From NCBI RefSeq assembly GCF_964204645.1, contig NC_134026.1, positions 13,792,450 to 13,856,449 on the forward strand: a stretch of 64,000 bases of DNA, given 5' to 3'. The notes below the pieces were generated by a model. It was given only the letters and a program-made list of their open reading frames with translations, made no database searches and had not been told where the DNA came from. Positions 12,877 through 22,939 of the stretch are shown piece after piece. The translations under genes were made by a program, and so were the position numbers. Each line of letters starts with the position of its first letter. Within the stretch, counting starts at the first letter, position 1. The stretch is from Tubulanus polymorphus (lineage: Eukaryota; Nemertea; Palaeonemertea; Tubulaniformes; Tubulanidae).

Positions 12877-13237
12877 TGATATTCAGAAAAAGCCTAGATC
12901 TGAAAAACAAATTAAATGGGCACGGGAGTTGGGAAAAAGATCTTCTGAGTTAAAAAGAGCTAAGAAAAAGAAATTAACTGATATAAATGAATCGCAGAAA
13001 TTATCTGTTATTAATTCGATTGATTATTCATCTAATTCTTCTAATACTGGAAGAAATAATTACTTATATATTACAATTGGGTTAATCACAGTAATTATAT
13101 TCTCTGGTATAATATATAAATATAAATTCAAATCTAATAATAATGATGATAATGATAATGATAAACCTATTATACCAGAAAATAAATCAAATGATAAAAT
13201 CATTGAAAATAAATCAAGATTATTATTAATGGATTAA
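12869..13237 (+). CDS. Polinton accessory membrane protein C
   Basis: An intact 122-residue frame starting at an ATG that overlaps the stop of gene AB (shared bases ATGAGTGA). The N-terminus is basic (KKPRSEKQIKWARELGKRS). One clear transmembrane segment lies at about residues 71-88 (YLYITIGLITVIIFSGII), followed by an Asn/Asp/Lys-rich tail. The gene in the larger copy (22565-22939, minus strand) is homologous but split by a 4-bp insertion after the Lys run. A small single-pass membrane protein in a Polinton-like element could be a virion or entry-related minor protein, but nothing in the sequence proves that. The gene is open although its neighbours are broken, so expression is doubtful. Confidence 0.65.
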   Translation: MSDDIQKKPRSEKQIKWARELGKRSSELKRAKKKKLTDINESQKLSVINSIDYSSNSSNTGRNNYLYITIGLITVIIFSGIIYKYKFKSNNNDDNDNDKPIIPENKSNDKIIENKSRLLLMD

Positions 13238-13243
13238 AATAAG

Positions 13244-13600
13244 ATGAAAAAAGAACAATATTTAAGAGATTTATATTATAACCCAGAGAGTGAAGTATCA
13301 TATTCTAGTGTTTCAGAATTATAGTATAAAATAAAATTTGATAATGAAAATATAAAATATAGTGAATTAAAATTATGGTTACAAAATCAACCATTTGTTT
13401 ATAAATTAGAAGATTCAAAAGATGAAGAAATATTAAGTTATTTTTATGAACAAGAATTATCACTAGTACCAAATCCAGATGATATAGAATACAAAATAGA
13501 AAAAGTATTGAAAACAAAAACTCAACTTTTTCAATACGGTTACTATATCATTACTCGAGAAATAATCTATAGATGTTTTTCTATACCACTGATAATCTAA
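13244..13600 (+). pseudogene. Polinton integrase with in-frame loss of the catalytic core
   Basis: The frame begins 7 bp after gene C and starts like the intact-length integrase (MKKEQYLRDLYYNPESEVSY), with one stop at about 13322. After LQNQP it jumps directly to FVYKLED, a motif that in the larger copy lies near the integrase C-terminus. It then continues into the chromodomain-like segment (YKIEKVLKTKT). The whole D,D,E core is therefore missing, but the frame is kept. After about 13518 the sequence diverges from the larger copy and the frame ends at 13600. Confidence 0.75.
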
Positions 13601-13815
13601 TATATTCATTTCTTTAAATTTCGGATTTAAAATTAATGGATTTTCTATTACATTTTCTGTACCTATATTCACACCAAGATTTAAATTCCTGTATTGTATG
13701 GGCTGGATAATTTCCACCTTTTGTTTTGAATTTATAATGTTTTGCCCAATTAGTCTTTTTTATACATTCATTACAGAAGGCACAATAATTTTGGTCTTCT
13801 TTGCATTTATCTTTA
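13518..13815 (-). pseudogene. Zinc-finger-like fragment in Polinton relic
   Basis: On the minus strand, from about 13815 downward, a frame reads NYCAFCNECIKKTNWAKHY. It resembles the single fingers of the larger Polinton (YCPTCK... and YCDYCKGEF...NWNKH), but the second His is not visible. A frameshift near 13700 leads into a second frame (NLNLGVNIGTENVIENP onward) to about 13518. I do not recognise the remainder. It is convergent with the integrase remnant. Confidence 0.4.
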
Positions 13816-13829
13816 TACTAGCTAAATAC

Positions 13830-14758
13830 CTGTCCAATGGACGGCTTTGTCGTTTAGCGCATTGGTGTATTGGTCGTGAGCACACCACCTCGGTGCATGA
13901 ATCCTGCATCCTGCGTTTTGCATATGAAATACATTTATTTTAATCGGCCGGGAAATGAATCTAAATGCTTCAAATGTTCAGAGTTCTTGGAACCAACCCC
14001 ACACCTGCTCCCCTACCCCACACCTGCTCCCCTACCCTGTCTGACCTGTCTGTGGTACAAAACCATTTGTTCAAATAACTAACCGTAAATTATCGGCCCC
14101 AGCGGTTTTAGGCCCTCTCTTTCTTGTTCGAGCACTTACTATATTGACCACACCACCCGTACGTTAATTTAACAATCCATTCAACCGACGAATTGCGTGA
14201 TATCATGCTTAACTTGTGGGACTACCATTCATTGAAAAAATACCAACGTAGTCGCTCGACGATGATATTAGGATTCTGTATTTTGTATCACTGTTTGACT
14301 TTTTATATCTCTCGTATATACATAAATTTTGCAAGAGAGCATTAGAAAAGTACGTACATTTTTCTTTGACCCCCTCCCCGTACAAAGTTACTACCGGTAC
14401 ATTATTTGTTATCCATCCCCATAAAACCGTATGTACTATTTGAACGCTCTTTTATAAAATCTACCACCATCGCATGCATCGGTAGCCCCCTGAGCCATTG
14501 CGAGAGGCTGAGTTTGGGCCTCCCTATCTGCCAGTAACCTATCTGTGGTATGGAACCATTCTGAAAAACTACGCAATGGGCCTGTCCCCCTCTAAGAACC
14601 ATTCTGAGACGCTGCATATGGGTGGGCAACACGGTCAGAACATATCGCTAATTCCAATCAAAATTTGATCCAAAGATTACGTGAATGAATGTCTCAACCA
14701 ATGTTTTAAACACCCGAAATTCACAACTGCGGATATCAACATGCCTAATAAGACCATT
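13830..14758. other. Non-coding, C-rich short repeats
   Basis: No gene supported. A 19-bp unit (CCCCACACCTGCTCCCCTA) occurs twice in tandem at about 13997-14034. A related phrase, CTGTCTGTGGTACAAAACC versus CTATCTGTGGTATGGAACC, occurs near 14040 and 14530, suggesting a diverged local duplication. Confidence 0.4.
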
Positions 14759-15275
14759 TCAATATTCATTTCGCCAGCGGTCATTGAAATGATGTAGCAA
14801 AAAGGCACGATGACTTGCTCTTTTTCGTATGACAGTAGCATCAATGAAATCAGGGTCTGCTAATTCATCGAGATCAACGATAGGATAGGGAACAGTGACG
14901 ATTTTTCGACTTTGAAACAATTGAGATGACGTGATGGCATCTGGATCTCTTAGATCAGTCGAAACATGTCAAGGGTCGGTCATTTAGTATAGATTCTATC
15001 TCAGACAAAAGCGTTTGTAATTCATCTCGGTCCAGTTTGTTTTTCCGCATGACTTTCTTAAGTAAGGTTTTTGTCATGCCGATTACCCTTTCCCAAAATC
15101 CACCAAACCACGGTGCTCTTTTCGGTATGAAAAGCCAAGAACAACTATTCTTAGCAAGATGCGTTTTGATGGCGTGGTTTTCGATGAGAGATTTAATTAT
15201 CTCAGCCGAACATTCGAACGTCGATTGATTATCTGACATCATGAGAGAGGGTGTTACAGATAATCCTACTGTCAT
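14759..15275 (-). pseudogene. BEL/Pao integrase C-terminal fragment
   Basis: Minus-strand coding debris of a BEL/Pao pol. The upstream frame (15275-14955) carries the second catalytic Asp region (SDNQSTF) and the signature WLFIPKRAPWFGGFWERVIG, followed by LLSEIESILNDRPLTC. In a shifted frame downstream, SSQLFQSRKIVTVPYP and KRASHRAFLLHHFNDRWRNEY match the conserved C-terminal domain of this family. The first catalytic Asp region is missing because the frame is cut off at about 15276, where an LTR of another BEL element begins. One frameshift lies near 14950. Confidence 0.85.
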
Positions 15276-15276
15276 A

Positions 15277-15483
15277 TGTGTTCAGCCTTATAAACCATTG
15301 TGTATTATTATATTGTGACAAGCTGTACATTATCTAATGTCCTTTAAGACCGGTTCCAGCTTTGAATAACTGTAATCACGTTTTTATGCGGTCCTGGTCG
15401 CATTTCTGTACATTTAGATGGTCATAATACAGTCCTCTAGCTAACTTTAAATCTCAATTCATGCTCAAGTTCGTTTAAGTACA
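15277..15483 (+). repeat. 5' part of a BEL/Pao LTR, split by the Polinton
   Basis: The sequence begins TGTGTTCAGCC directly next to the truncated BEL pol. It resumes after the Polinton at 26064 and ends ...TGCGTTCACA at 26240, so the LTR ends are TGTG/CACA. The two parts together make an LTR of about 384 bp. The second part has a TATA-like TATAAATAC (about 26134) and an AAATAAA (about 26174), and is followed by a leader phrase TTTTGGTCCCTCGAGCCGGA typical of BEL elements just before gag. The left boundary is inferred from TG and from truncation of the older pol frame. Confidence 0.7.
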
Positions 15484-15868
15484 AGTAATAGGGGTAATGG
15501 GCTTTCAGGCCAAAGGTCGAAGGGTCGAGCTCGTAAAAAAATGAAAATAATAATTTCCAGTTGAATTAGTCGCGCACACTCCTAATTCAACTGGAAATTA
15601 TTGTTATTTTCATTTTTTACTCACTCGCCCCTTCAACCTTTAGCCTGAAAGCCCATTACCCCTATTACTCTTAAAATATTCATATACATGAATAAAATAT
15701 AAATGAATAACATTTAAATTGACAGATTATTCAATATAAAAGTGTGAGCTCTTATAGAATAGATATATAGATATATTTTAAACATTATTTCAATATTCAT
15801 ATTTGTATGAGTTAGATTTTTAAACATTAAAAGTGTTAGTAAAGTGTGATTGAAATAATACATATATA
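15484..15868 (+). repeat. Left terminal inverted repeat with terminal palindrome
   Basis: Matches the reverse complement of 25670-26057 with few differences. The outer part is itself a near palindrome: arm 15484-15569, loop of about 12 nt (15570-15581, TCGCGCACACTC), arm 15582-15669. The arms share TTTCCAGTTGAATTAG / CTAATTCAACTGGAAA and the terminal AGTAATAGGGGTAATGGGCT. Single strands of this end could fold into a long hairpin. Confidence 0.9.
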
Positions 15869-15915
15869 AATCATTGAACTTCTAAAATCAATTTAAAAAA
15901 AAAATTAGTATTAAA

Positions 15916-16233
15916 ATGGAAGCAAATAAGTACTACTGTCCAACATGTAAGATCAATATAGATAAATCTCAAAAATCAAGACACAATAAAACTAAAACAC
16001 ATTTAGAGATTAAATTGAAATTAGAATATAAAGATGATATATTAGAAACTAAACTAGAAGAATTAAAGAATGAAAAAGAAACATACAAATGTGATACATG
16101 TAATCAATCATTCAGTGATAAAAGATATTATAATGAACATTTAAAATCTAAAAGCCATATTAGAAATATGAATAATGATATTTCATGTGAAGATTATTTT
16201 GATAATGACAATGATAAGAAACAAGACAATTAA
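15916..16233 (+). CDS. Polinton C2H2 zinc-finger protein
   Basis: A 105-residue open frame just inside the left TIR. It contains two C2H2 fingers: YYCPTCKINIDKSQKSRHNKTKTH (residues about 6-29; Cys-x2-Cys and His-x5-His) and YKCDTCNQSFSDKRYYNEHLKSKSH (about 56-80), joined by a charged linker. It ends in an Asp/Asn/Lys-rich tail. The role is probably nucleic-acid binding during element replication or gene control. The next frame overlaps its 3' end, so this could be either a separate gene or the detached N-terminus of the polymerase gene. No disruption is seen. Confidence 0.7.
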   Translation: MEANKYYCPTCKINIDKSQKSRHNKTKTHLEIKLKLEYKDDILETKLEELKNEKETYKCDTCNQSFSDKRYYNEHLKSKSHIRNMNNDISCEDYFDNDNDKKQDN

Positions 16234-19200
16234 AAGAATAAGAAATGAATTAAACAATAAAAGACCATACATGGAAGATGTAAGAAATTATATTAATTCA
16301 TTAGATAATAAAAAAGATATAGAGATAACCAAAGCATTTAAAAGTGATATTGGTCCAGCAGCTATTGAGTTTAAATTTCATAAAGGAAAAACATTAGAAG
16401 AAAATAAAAAACATTTAGAAAATATGAAAGAAATAATGAAAATAATAACTGATGTTGAATATCCTAAAATAAGTATATCTTCTAAAGTTAAATTCATAAA
16501 ATCTGAAGATAAACCAATATATAATATAAATTCTCATTCACAACATATTATATCTAAACAACATATAGATGATAAATTAGATAAATGTTATAATAAAGTA
16601 AAAACTAAAATAGAAGAGAAATATTTTGAAGGATCTGGTTTAATATTTGATGAAATAATATTTATGACTTTACATGTTTATAACACAAAATATAATAAGT
16701 TAACTAAACGAAACCAATTGATGAAAATAATGTATCATATTATAAAGAACCAGATATTGAAGCATCGAGTTACATTAAACTACCATTTAAAACTAATGCT
16801 GTAATAAATGTACAAAATTTTGATGATAAATGTTTTCTATGGGCAATTATAAGTTGCTTACACCCAGTTGAAGATTATAATAAACATACTTACAGATTAA
16901 CAAATTATAAACAATTTGAAAATAATTATAAGATAGATAAGTATCCTGTTAGAATTAAAAATATCCCAAAAATAGAAAGAGATAATAATTTAAGAATAGA
17001 TGTATTTGATTTAATCAAATTACCAAATACAAAAGGTAACAATTATAAACATTATACATTAGAACTTTTATACCTATCAAAAGATTATGATTCAAATGAT
17101 GTTATAGATATACTATATTATGAAAATCATTATATGTGGATTAAACAAATCGATTTATTTTTTAAATCAGAAAATGATCACCATAAAATATATCTTTTTA
17201 GAAAATGTTTACATAGATTCAGTAATGAAAGTACATTATTAAATCATAAACAATTATGTGAAAATCATAATTATTGTAAATTAGTTTTACCAAATGAAAA
17301 GGATAAAATATTAGAATTCAAAAAATATGATTACAAAAATAAAGTACCATTTGTAATATATGGAGATTTTGAATCATTAAATAAAGAACTAACTGATCAA
17401 GATAGAAAAGAAATATATTATAAAAGAAAGAAATTAAATTCAAATGAAAATGATTTTTCAGATGAACCACCAAAAACAAATACTATTAAAAAGATTCATC
17501 AATCAGCTGCAGCTTTAGGATTATATATTAAATCTGCTTATCCAGAACTAATTAAAAGTGAATATTATCATTCTCGAAATGAAAATGTTATCAATCATTT
17601 TTTGTGACTTATTAATTAAATATGAAATAAGATTTAATGAAAAGTTAAATAAAAATATAGAAATTATAATGACAGAAGAAGATAAAGAAGTATTTGAGTT
17701 TGCAGATAAATGTTATTATTGTGAAAAGATATTTAATTATAAAGATAAAAAAGTAAGAGACCATGATCATTTGAATGGAAAGTTTAGAGGCGCTGCACAT
17801 GAGAATTGTAACTTACAAGCTAAGAAAATTAACTTTGTACCAGTTATATTTCATAATCTATCAGGATATGATGCTCATTTATTTATCAAACAGCTATGTT
17901 ATAAAATAGAAGAAATCAATAATGAAATTCAAATAGATCAAAAGATAAAATACCAACTTATAAATTTAAAATGTTAGCTAGAACATCTGAGAATTATATA
18001 TCATTCCAATTTGGGTGTTTAAGATTTATAGATTCATATAGATTTTTAAATAATTCGTTAGATAACTTATCAAAATCATTAGTTGATGATGAATTAAAAA
18101 TATTAAAACAACACTACCCAAATAATGATGATTTTCAATTAATGAGATATAAAGGCGCAATTCCATATTCATTTTATTAATCACATAATGATTTTAACAT
18201 AACTGAATTATTGAAAGAACAATTCTATGATGAATTAAAAAATGAATATGTTAAAGATGAAGTATATAATAGAACATTGAATATTTGGAATCATTTCAAA
18301 ATAGAAAATCATGGACAATTAGTAGATTCATATCTAAAATCAGATGTATTATTATTAACTGATATATTCGAAAGGTTTAGAGATGTAAACTTAAAATATT
18401 TCAATATTGATCCTTGTTATTGTTATTCTAGTCCAGGTTTAACATGGGATTGTGGATTAAAATTTACAGATATAAAAATGGATTTGTTAATAAATATAGA
18501 TCAATTATTATTATTTGAAAAATCTATAAGAGGAGGAGTTTCAGGTGTATTAGGGGATAGATATTTCAATGTAAATGATAACCCTGGTTATAAGTTATTA
18601 TATATAGATGCAAATAATCTATATGGTTGGGCAATGATGGAACCACAACCTTGTGGAGTATTTGAAATAAGTGAAGTTTCACAACATGAAAATAATGATA
18701 AATTTGATTGGAAGAAAAGAATTCTAGATATTGCAGATGATTCAGATACTGGTTACTTCTTTGTTGTAGATTTAGAATATCCTGAACATATTAAATTTAA
18801 ATCTAGAAATCTAGCATACTTTCCAGAACATAAAACTGTAACTCATGAAGAATTATCAAATTATCAAAAAAGAATTAAACCCGAAAATCATATTCATACA
18901 GAAAAGTTAATGGTAACTCAGGAAGATAAATATAATTATGTAGTACATTATAGAATGTTAAAGTTTTATCTAAAACAAGGAATGATCCTAAAAGAAGTAC
19001 ATAGTTATATTTCATTTAGTCAATCTAAGTGGTTAGAAAAATATATAGATTTTAACACCAAACAGAGAACTGAAACTAAAACTGATTTCGAAAAAGATTT
19101 CTTCAAACTAATGAATAATGCATTCTATGGTAAGACTTGTGAAAATATTAGAAATAGAAATGATATTGAGTTAGTTAGTAATGGTAAAAGGATAAGGCAT

Positions 19201-19784
19201 TTACAATCATATCCTAAGTTTTTAGGTAACAGAATATTTGATGAAAATTTAGCCGCAGTTAAGATGAGAAGAACATCAATGAAATTTAATAAACCAATCT
19301 ATGTTGGCGCTTCAGTTTTAGAATTATCAAAATTACTAATGTATGAATTCTATTATAATGTATTACAACCACTTTTTGGAGAAAAACATCTTAAATCTTA
19401 TATTTTGATACTGACAGTTACATGTTAAAGATAAAAACTTATAACATAACAGATGATTTAAAAACATTAAAACATCATTTTGATTTCAGTAACTATCCTA
19501 AAGATCAAGAATTGTTTAGCAATGATAATAAAAAAGTTCCTGGTAAATTCAAAGATGAATTTGGTGGTGAAGAAATGATTGAATTCATCGGTATTAGATC
19601 TAAAATGTATTCATATAAAACTAAAGAACATGAAGCTAAAAAGTTAAAAGGAATAACCAAAAGTGTAGTAGAAAAGAATATTCATTTCAAAGATTACATC
19701 AATTGTATTTTCAATGAAGAAGTTAGAAAACATAAAATGAGATGTTTAAGATCTGAAGATCATGAAATGTTTATTGAAATCTAA
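16190..19784 (+). pseudogene. polB: Protein-primed type B DNA polymerase (frameshifted)
   Basis: A family B polymerase of the viral/Polinton type spread over several frames. The N-terminal part includes a conserved KCFLWAIISCLHP block (about 16830). The exonuclease motifs are VIYGDFESLN (about 17350), FHNLSGYDAHL (about 17850) and YLKSDVLLLTDIF (about 18330). A Cys-rich insertion with DHDHLNGKFRGAAHENCN (about 17760) resembles the zinc knuckle seen in these polymerases. The polymerase motifs are IDANNLYGWAM (about 18604), LMNNAFYGKTCEN (about 19108) and YFDTDSYM (about 19401). The C-terminal KGITKSVV...H block follows. All catalytic acids can be seen. The frame breaks at about 16.72, 17.60, 17.97, 18.18 (a stop) and 19.40 kb, so no full-length product is possible. 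It would replicate the element from a terminal protein. Confidence 0.9.
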
Positions 19785-20310
19785 TAATGCAGTACCTTAT
19801 ACATCTAATAATGAAATAATATTAAATATTAGTGAAAATAGAAATTATTGTGATTATTGTAAAGGTGAATTTTCAAACGCCCCATCAAATTGGAATAAAC
19901 ATATGAATACAAAGGTACATATTACTAATGTAATAGAACGTGTTGGTTTAAGAGAATTTATAGAACACCCATTTAAATATGTTACAAAGTTTGTTTCAAA
20001 TAAAAAAGTAAATGGTAAAGAATTATATGAAGATTTATTATTAGCAACACCTAATAAAGATCAATTAGATTTAACCGATGCTAATAAAATATTAGGATCA
20101 AGCACTGTAAATGAAATATTAGGAGCAAACACTAATAAAGATGATAATGAAAATATAGTTACAGATAAGCATATTGATAATAAAGATTCTATGAAACATA
20201 AAGTAGAAAATAATGATAAATTTGATTGGATGAATAAGCATAACAATGAAACAACTATTGATGATGCGGTAAAAAGGGCGAAGAATAAGTATAAAAATAA
20301 AAACTATTGA
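19762..20310 (+). CDS. C2H2-finger protein or detached polymerase C-terminus
   Basis: A 182-residue open frame that overlaps the end of the polymerase in another frame. The first residues may correspond to the last polymerase residues after a frameshift. It has one C2H2 finger, NYCDYCKGEFSNAPSNWNKH plus the second His (residues about 28-51), then a stretch rich in Asp/Asn/Lys ending in basic residues. I do not recognise the rest. The minus-strand frame opposite (20061-20246) is a shadow. Confidence 0.55.
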   Translation: MKCLLKSNNAVPYTSNNEIILNISENRNYCDYCKGEFSNAPSNWNKHMNTKVHITNVIERVGLREFIEHPFKYVTKFVSNKKVNGKELYEDLLLATPNKDQLDLTDANKILGSSTVNEILGANTNKDDNENIVTDKHIDNKDSMKHKVENNDKFDWMNKHNNETTIDDAVKRAKNKYKNKNY

Positions 20311-20383
20311 TGTAGATTCGGTAGAGCATTTGAATAAATTGTTGGGGCCTGATAGTGAATTGGAGAGTGATGATGAAAGTGAT

Positions 20384-20896
20384 TAAGATATTAATTATAT
20401 TTAACTCAAATAATAATATTAGTTGAAAATTGTATAAAATAATAGTAAATAAAAAAGGTGGTTTTAAGTATTTAAGGTATCTAATACATATCTAATACAA
20501 TCTAATACATAAAATATCTTATTTTATAAACTGATATTCATATGGAAATTGAAACCTCAGTAATAATAAATAACCTTTATTATTTTCAAACTTATTCATA
20601 TATTAGTTGAAAAAATAAAAATAAATTGGTTGAAAATTGTATAAATAATATTTATTTTAAAAAAGGGGGTTTTAAGTATTTAAGGTATCTAATAGGGTAT
20701 CAGGTAGTAGGGTATCAGGTATTAGGGTATCTAATAGGGTATCAGGTATTAGGGTATCTAATAGGGTATCAGGTATTAGGGTATCTAATAGGGTATCTAA
20801 TACATAGGTATACAAATAGTTATTTTATAAATTTATATTCATAGGGAAATTGTAGTCTCAGTAATAATTTTGAACCTTTATTATTCTTTAATTTAT
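20384..20896. other. Polinton interior gap between convergent genes
   Basis: AT-rich sequence between the plus-strand genes and the ATPase. It contains two related blocks (about 20420-20480 and 20600-20670) sharing GTTGAAAATTGTATAAA and GGTTTTAAGTATTTAAGGTATC, followed by the tandem array described separately. No gene is visible; a full-length Polinton would be expected to carry capsid genes somewhere in this interior. Confidence 0.5.
20676..20812 (+). repeat. 27-bp tandem repeat inside the Polinton
   Basis: About four to five units of AGGGTATCTAATAGGGTATCAGGTATT, with partial units at both ends. The short open frame across it (VLGYLIGYQ repeats) is an artefact of the array. Confidence 0.85.
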
Positions 20897-21476
20897 TCAT
20901 ATATTCATCATGTAATTCAGTAGTGTATAATTGTATAAAAATAGCAATTGATACTTATAATCTAAATTTTCTTTTACTGTTTTAGGATTTAATATAATAA
21001 ACTTTTTTATCTTAACTATATCTCTATTATATGTTTTATTGATTTCATAAGTAGGACAACAGGGGCGGACCCAGAGGGCAAACTTGATTGCCTTCTTAGA
21101 TTTAATAGGGCATATTATTGTAATCATAAGAGGAATTGTCGGCACTTGTATCAGCGAGCCACGCAGCGGCGACGCCCGAATTCCATCGGTAAACCACCAC
21201 TTTGTTTTTGAAAGCATGCAAGAGGCAATCATTTTTTTCTCAGAGTTTAAAAAAAAATCATATACTTTGATAGTTGAAGGGCATTTAAAAATGTTGACTG
21301 CCTTCCGGAAGGCATGGAAGGCAACCTGGATCCGCCCCTGGACAAAATAATATATTATCAAAATGATTCTTATAAATAGTTTCTAACAAATCTAATATGA
21401 AATGTGTTTTACCACAGTTTGTTACCCCAGTAACTAACATATTATGCGGTTCAAATATAAATAAATCTTTATTCAT
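20897..21476 (-). pseudogene. FtsK/HerA-type packaging ATPase, truncated and split by a MITE
   Basis: Minus strand. The start codon at 21476 overlaps the end of the integrase frame (ATGAATAA). A Walker A motif is clear: VTGVTNCGKTHF at residues about 14-25, typical of the A32-like packaging ATPases of Polintons and related viruses. After residue about 45 the frame is interrupted by a 281-bp MITE (21060-21340) with a GACAA target duplication. On the far side PTYEINKTYNRD continues the family pattern in the same frame. The protein then ends within about 40 residues and no Walker B motif is seen, so even without the MITE the gene is too short for the family. In intact elements it would drive genome packaging into capsids. 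Confidence 0.8.
21060..21340. mobile_element. MITE, CAGGSGCGGATCCAG family, copy 1 (281 bp)
   Basis: Inverted ends CAGGGGCGGACCCAG and CTGGATCCGCCCCTG, flanked by a perfect 5-bp duplication GACAA (21055-21059, 21341-21345). It shares termini with copies at 38353 and 59297. It has no coding capacity; frames across it are spurious. It lies inside the ATPase frame. The CAGNG-like ends and 5-bp duplication suggest a hAT-like superfamily, which is inference. Confidence 0.9.
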
Positions 21477-22558
21477 TTATTCTTTTAATTTTACTAGATA
21501 AAATCCATTCATTAAATTTATCATCATATCTTTTATATTTCACCAAAGAATACTTTTTTCCTTTAAGAGTTTTTGTTTTCAATACTTTTTCTATTTTGTA
21601 TTCTATTTCATCTGGGTTTGGTTCAAGTGATAATTCTTGTTCATAGAAATAACCTAATATTTCTTCATCTTTTAGATCTTCTAGTTAATAAACAAATGGT
21701 TTAGTTAATATTATCTTTTTAATCTTGAATATTTCTTCTGTAAAATTAGGGGTATAACCTTTATAAAATGTTTTTCTATATTTAGATATTCTGACATGTT
21801 GCCTAATTTTAAATTTAGGTTCACCGAAATCATGTGTAACAAACGCTCCATATAAGTTATTCCAAACTATTTCTGAATTATCTTCTTTTCTAGCTTGTAT
21901 TGGTTTCATATTTATAGAACTATGTTTAGAATTATTATAACCTTTCACCAAATCATCTAACACATTGATATATTCATATGTTTCATTAGCAGTAAAATAT
22001 TTCCACATTCTAGTTTTCAATGTTTTATTAAATCTTTCTATAATAGATGCTTTTTTATCTGAATGTGTTGAAAAATATTTTACATCGTTATCAGATAATA
22101 GTTTTTTGAAATGTTTGTTATAAAATTCCTTACCTTCATCAAATTGTATCTTATCTGGAATAGCTTCTTTAAATATTGATTTAAAAGCATTTGTTACTTC
22201 TATACCAGTTTTATTTTTGATTGGAATTGACCATGCGTATCTACTGAATATATCTATAACATTTATATCCAGAAATACCCTTTGTTGTTTTCTTCTAAGT
22301 TCTTCATGTCAATTAAATCAGCTTGCCATTGTTGATCGATATATGAAACATAACTTTTCTTGTTAAATAAGTTTTATCCATTTTCTTGTGGATTTGATAT
22401 GTTGGTTGATTTTGTAACCATGATTTTAATTCACCATATTTTATATTACCATTTTCATTATCAGATTTAATTTTATTCCATAATTCTGAAACGTTAGAAT
22501 ATGATACCTCACTCTCTGGGTTATAATATAACTCTCTTAAATATTGTTCTTTTTTCAT
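21469..22558 (-). pseudogene. Polinton retroviral-type integrase with chromodomain
   Basis: Minus strand, starting MKKEQYLRELYYNPESEVSY at 22558. The catalytic triad can be read across frames: WQADLID (about 22330), IQFDEGKEF (about 22130) and SIIERFNKTLKTRMW (about 22040). Between them lies IDIFSRYAWSIPIKNKTG. Downstream NSKHSSINMKPIQAR and a C-terminal chromodomain-like block (YKIEKVLKTKTLKGK, then YDDKFNEWI, about 21590-21500) complete the Polinton integrase plan. There are frame breaks near 22.31 kb and 22.27 kb and a stop near 21.685 kb after KPFVY. The gene would insert the element and create the 6-bp duplications. It ends overlapping the ATPase start and begins 6 bp after gene C. Confidence 0.88.
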
Positions 22559-22564
22559 CTTATT

Positions 22565-22939
22565 TTAATCCATTAATGATAATTTAGATTTAGTTTCAAT
22601 GACTTTATGATTTGACTTATTTTCTGGTATAATAGGTTTATTATCATTGGAATCATCTTTATCATCAGATTTGAATTTTGATTTATGTATTACACCGGAT
22701 AATATAATAACTGTAACTAATCCAATTGTAATATATAAGTAATTAGTTCTTCCACTATTAGAAGAATTAGATGGATTATTATTTGAATCAATATCAGATA
22801 AAGTCTGTGATTCATTTATATCAGTTAATTTCATTTCTTTTTCTTAGCTTTTTTTAATTCTGAAGATCTTTTACCTAATTCTCTTGCCCATTTAATTTGT
22901 TTCTCGGATCTAAACTTTTTCTTAACTCCATCACTCATT
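22565..22939 (-). pseudogene. Polinton accessory membrane protein C (frameshifted)
   Basis: Homologue of 12869-13237. From 22939 the minus strand reads a basic N-terminus (FRSEKQIKWARELGKRSS) to a Lys run, then a 4-bp insertion (ATGA) relative to the other copy shifts the frame. The rest (22834-22565) resumes in another frame with the single membrane segment YLYITIGLVTVIILSGV. Because the insertion itself supplies an ATG, the C-terminal part could start independently. Function unknown. Confidence 0.65.

Larger units (their letters stand above)
11640..13820 (+). mobile_element. Partial, decayed second Polinton copy
   Basis: A very AT-rich block whose genes run in the order small protein AB, membrane protein C, integrase. 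It is colinear with the minus-strand genes at 23538-21469 of the larger Polinton but on the plus strand here. It lacks a recognisable TIR, polymerase and ATPase. The leader before gene AB shares phrases with the corresponding leader of the larger copy (for example AAAAAAACAATAACT). Its right part (13.52-13.82 kb) holds a minus-strand zinc-finger-like fragment not seen in the same place in the larger copy. The boundaries are approximate, set by the change in base composition. Confidence 0.75.

Noticed and set aside
15541-15600. CRISPR-like or riboswitch-like reading of the palindromic Polinton end
   Set aside because: The structure is a terminal palindrome of a transposon; there are no spaced repeats, and the setting is eukaryotic.
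20061-20246. Minus-strand frame inside the Polinton zinc-finger gene
   Set aside because: Shadow of an Asn/Asp/Lys-rich coding region.
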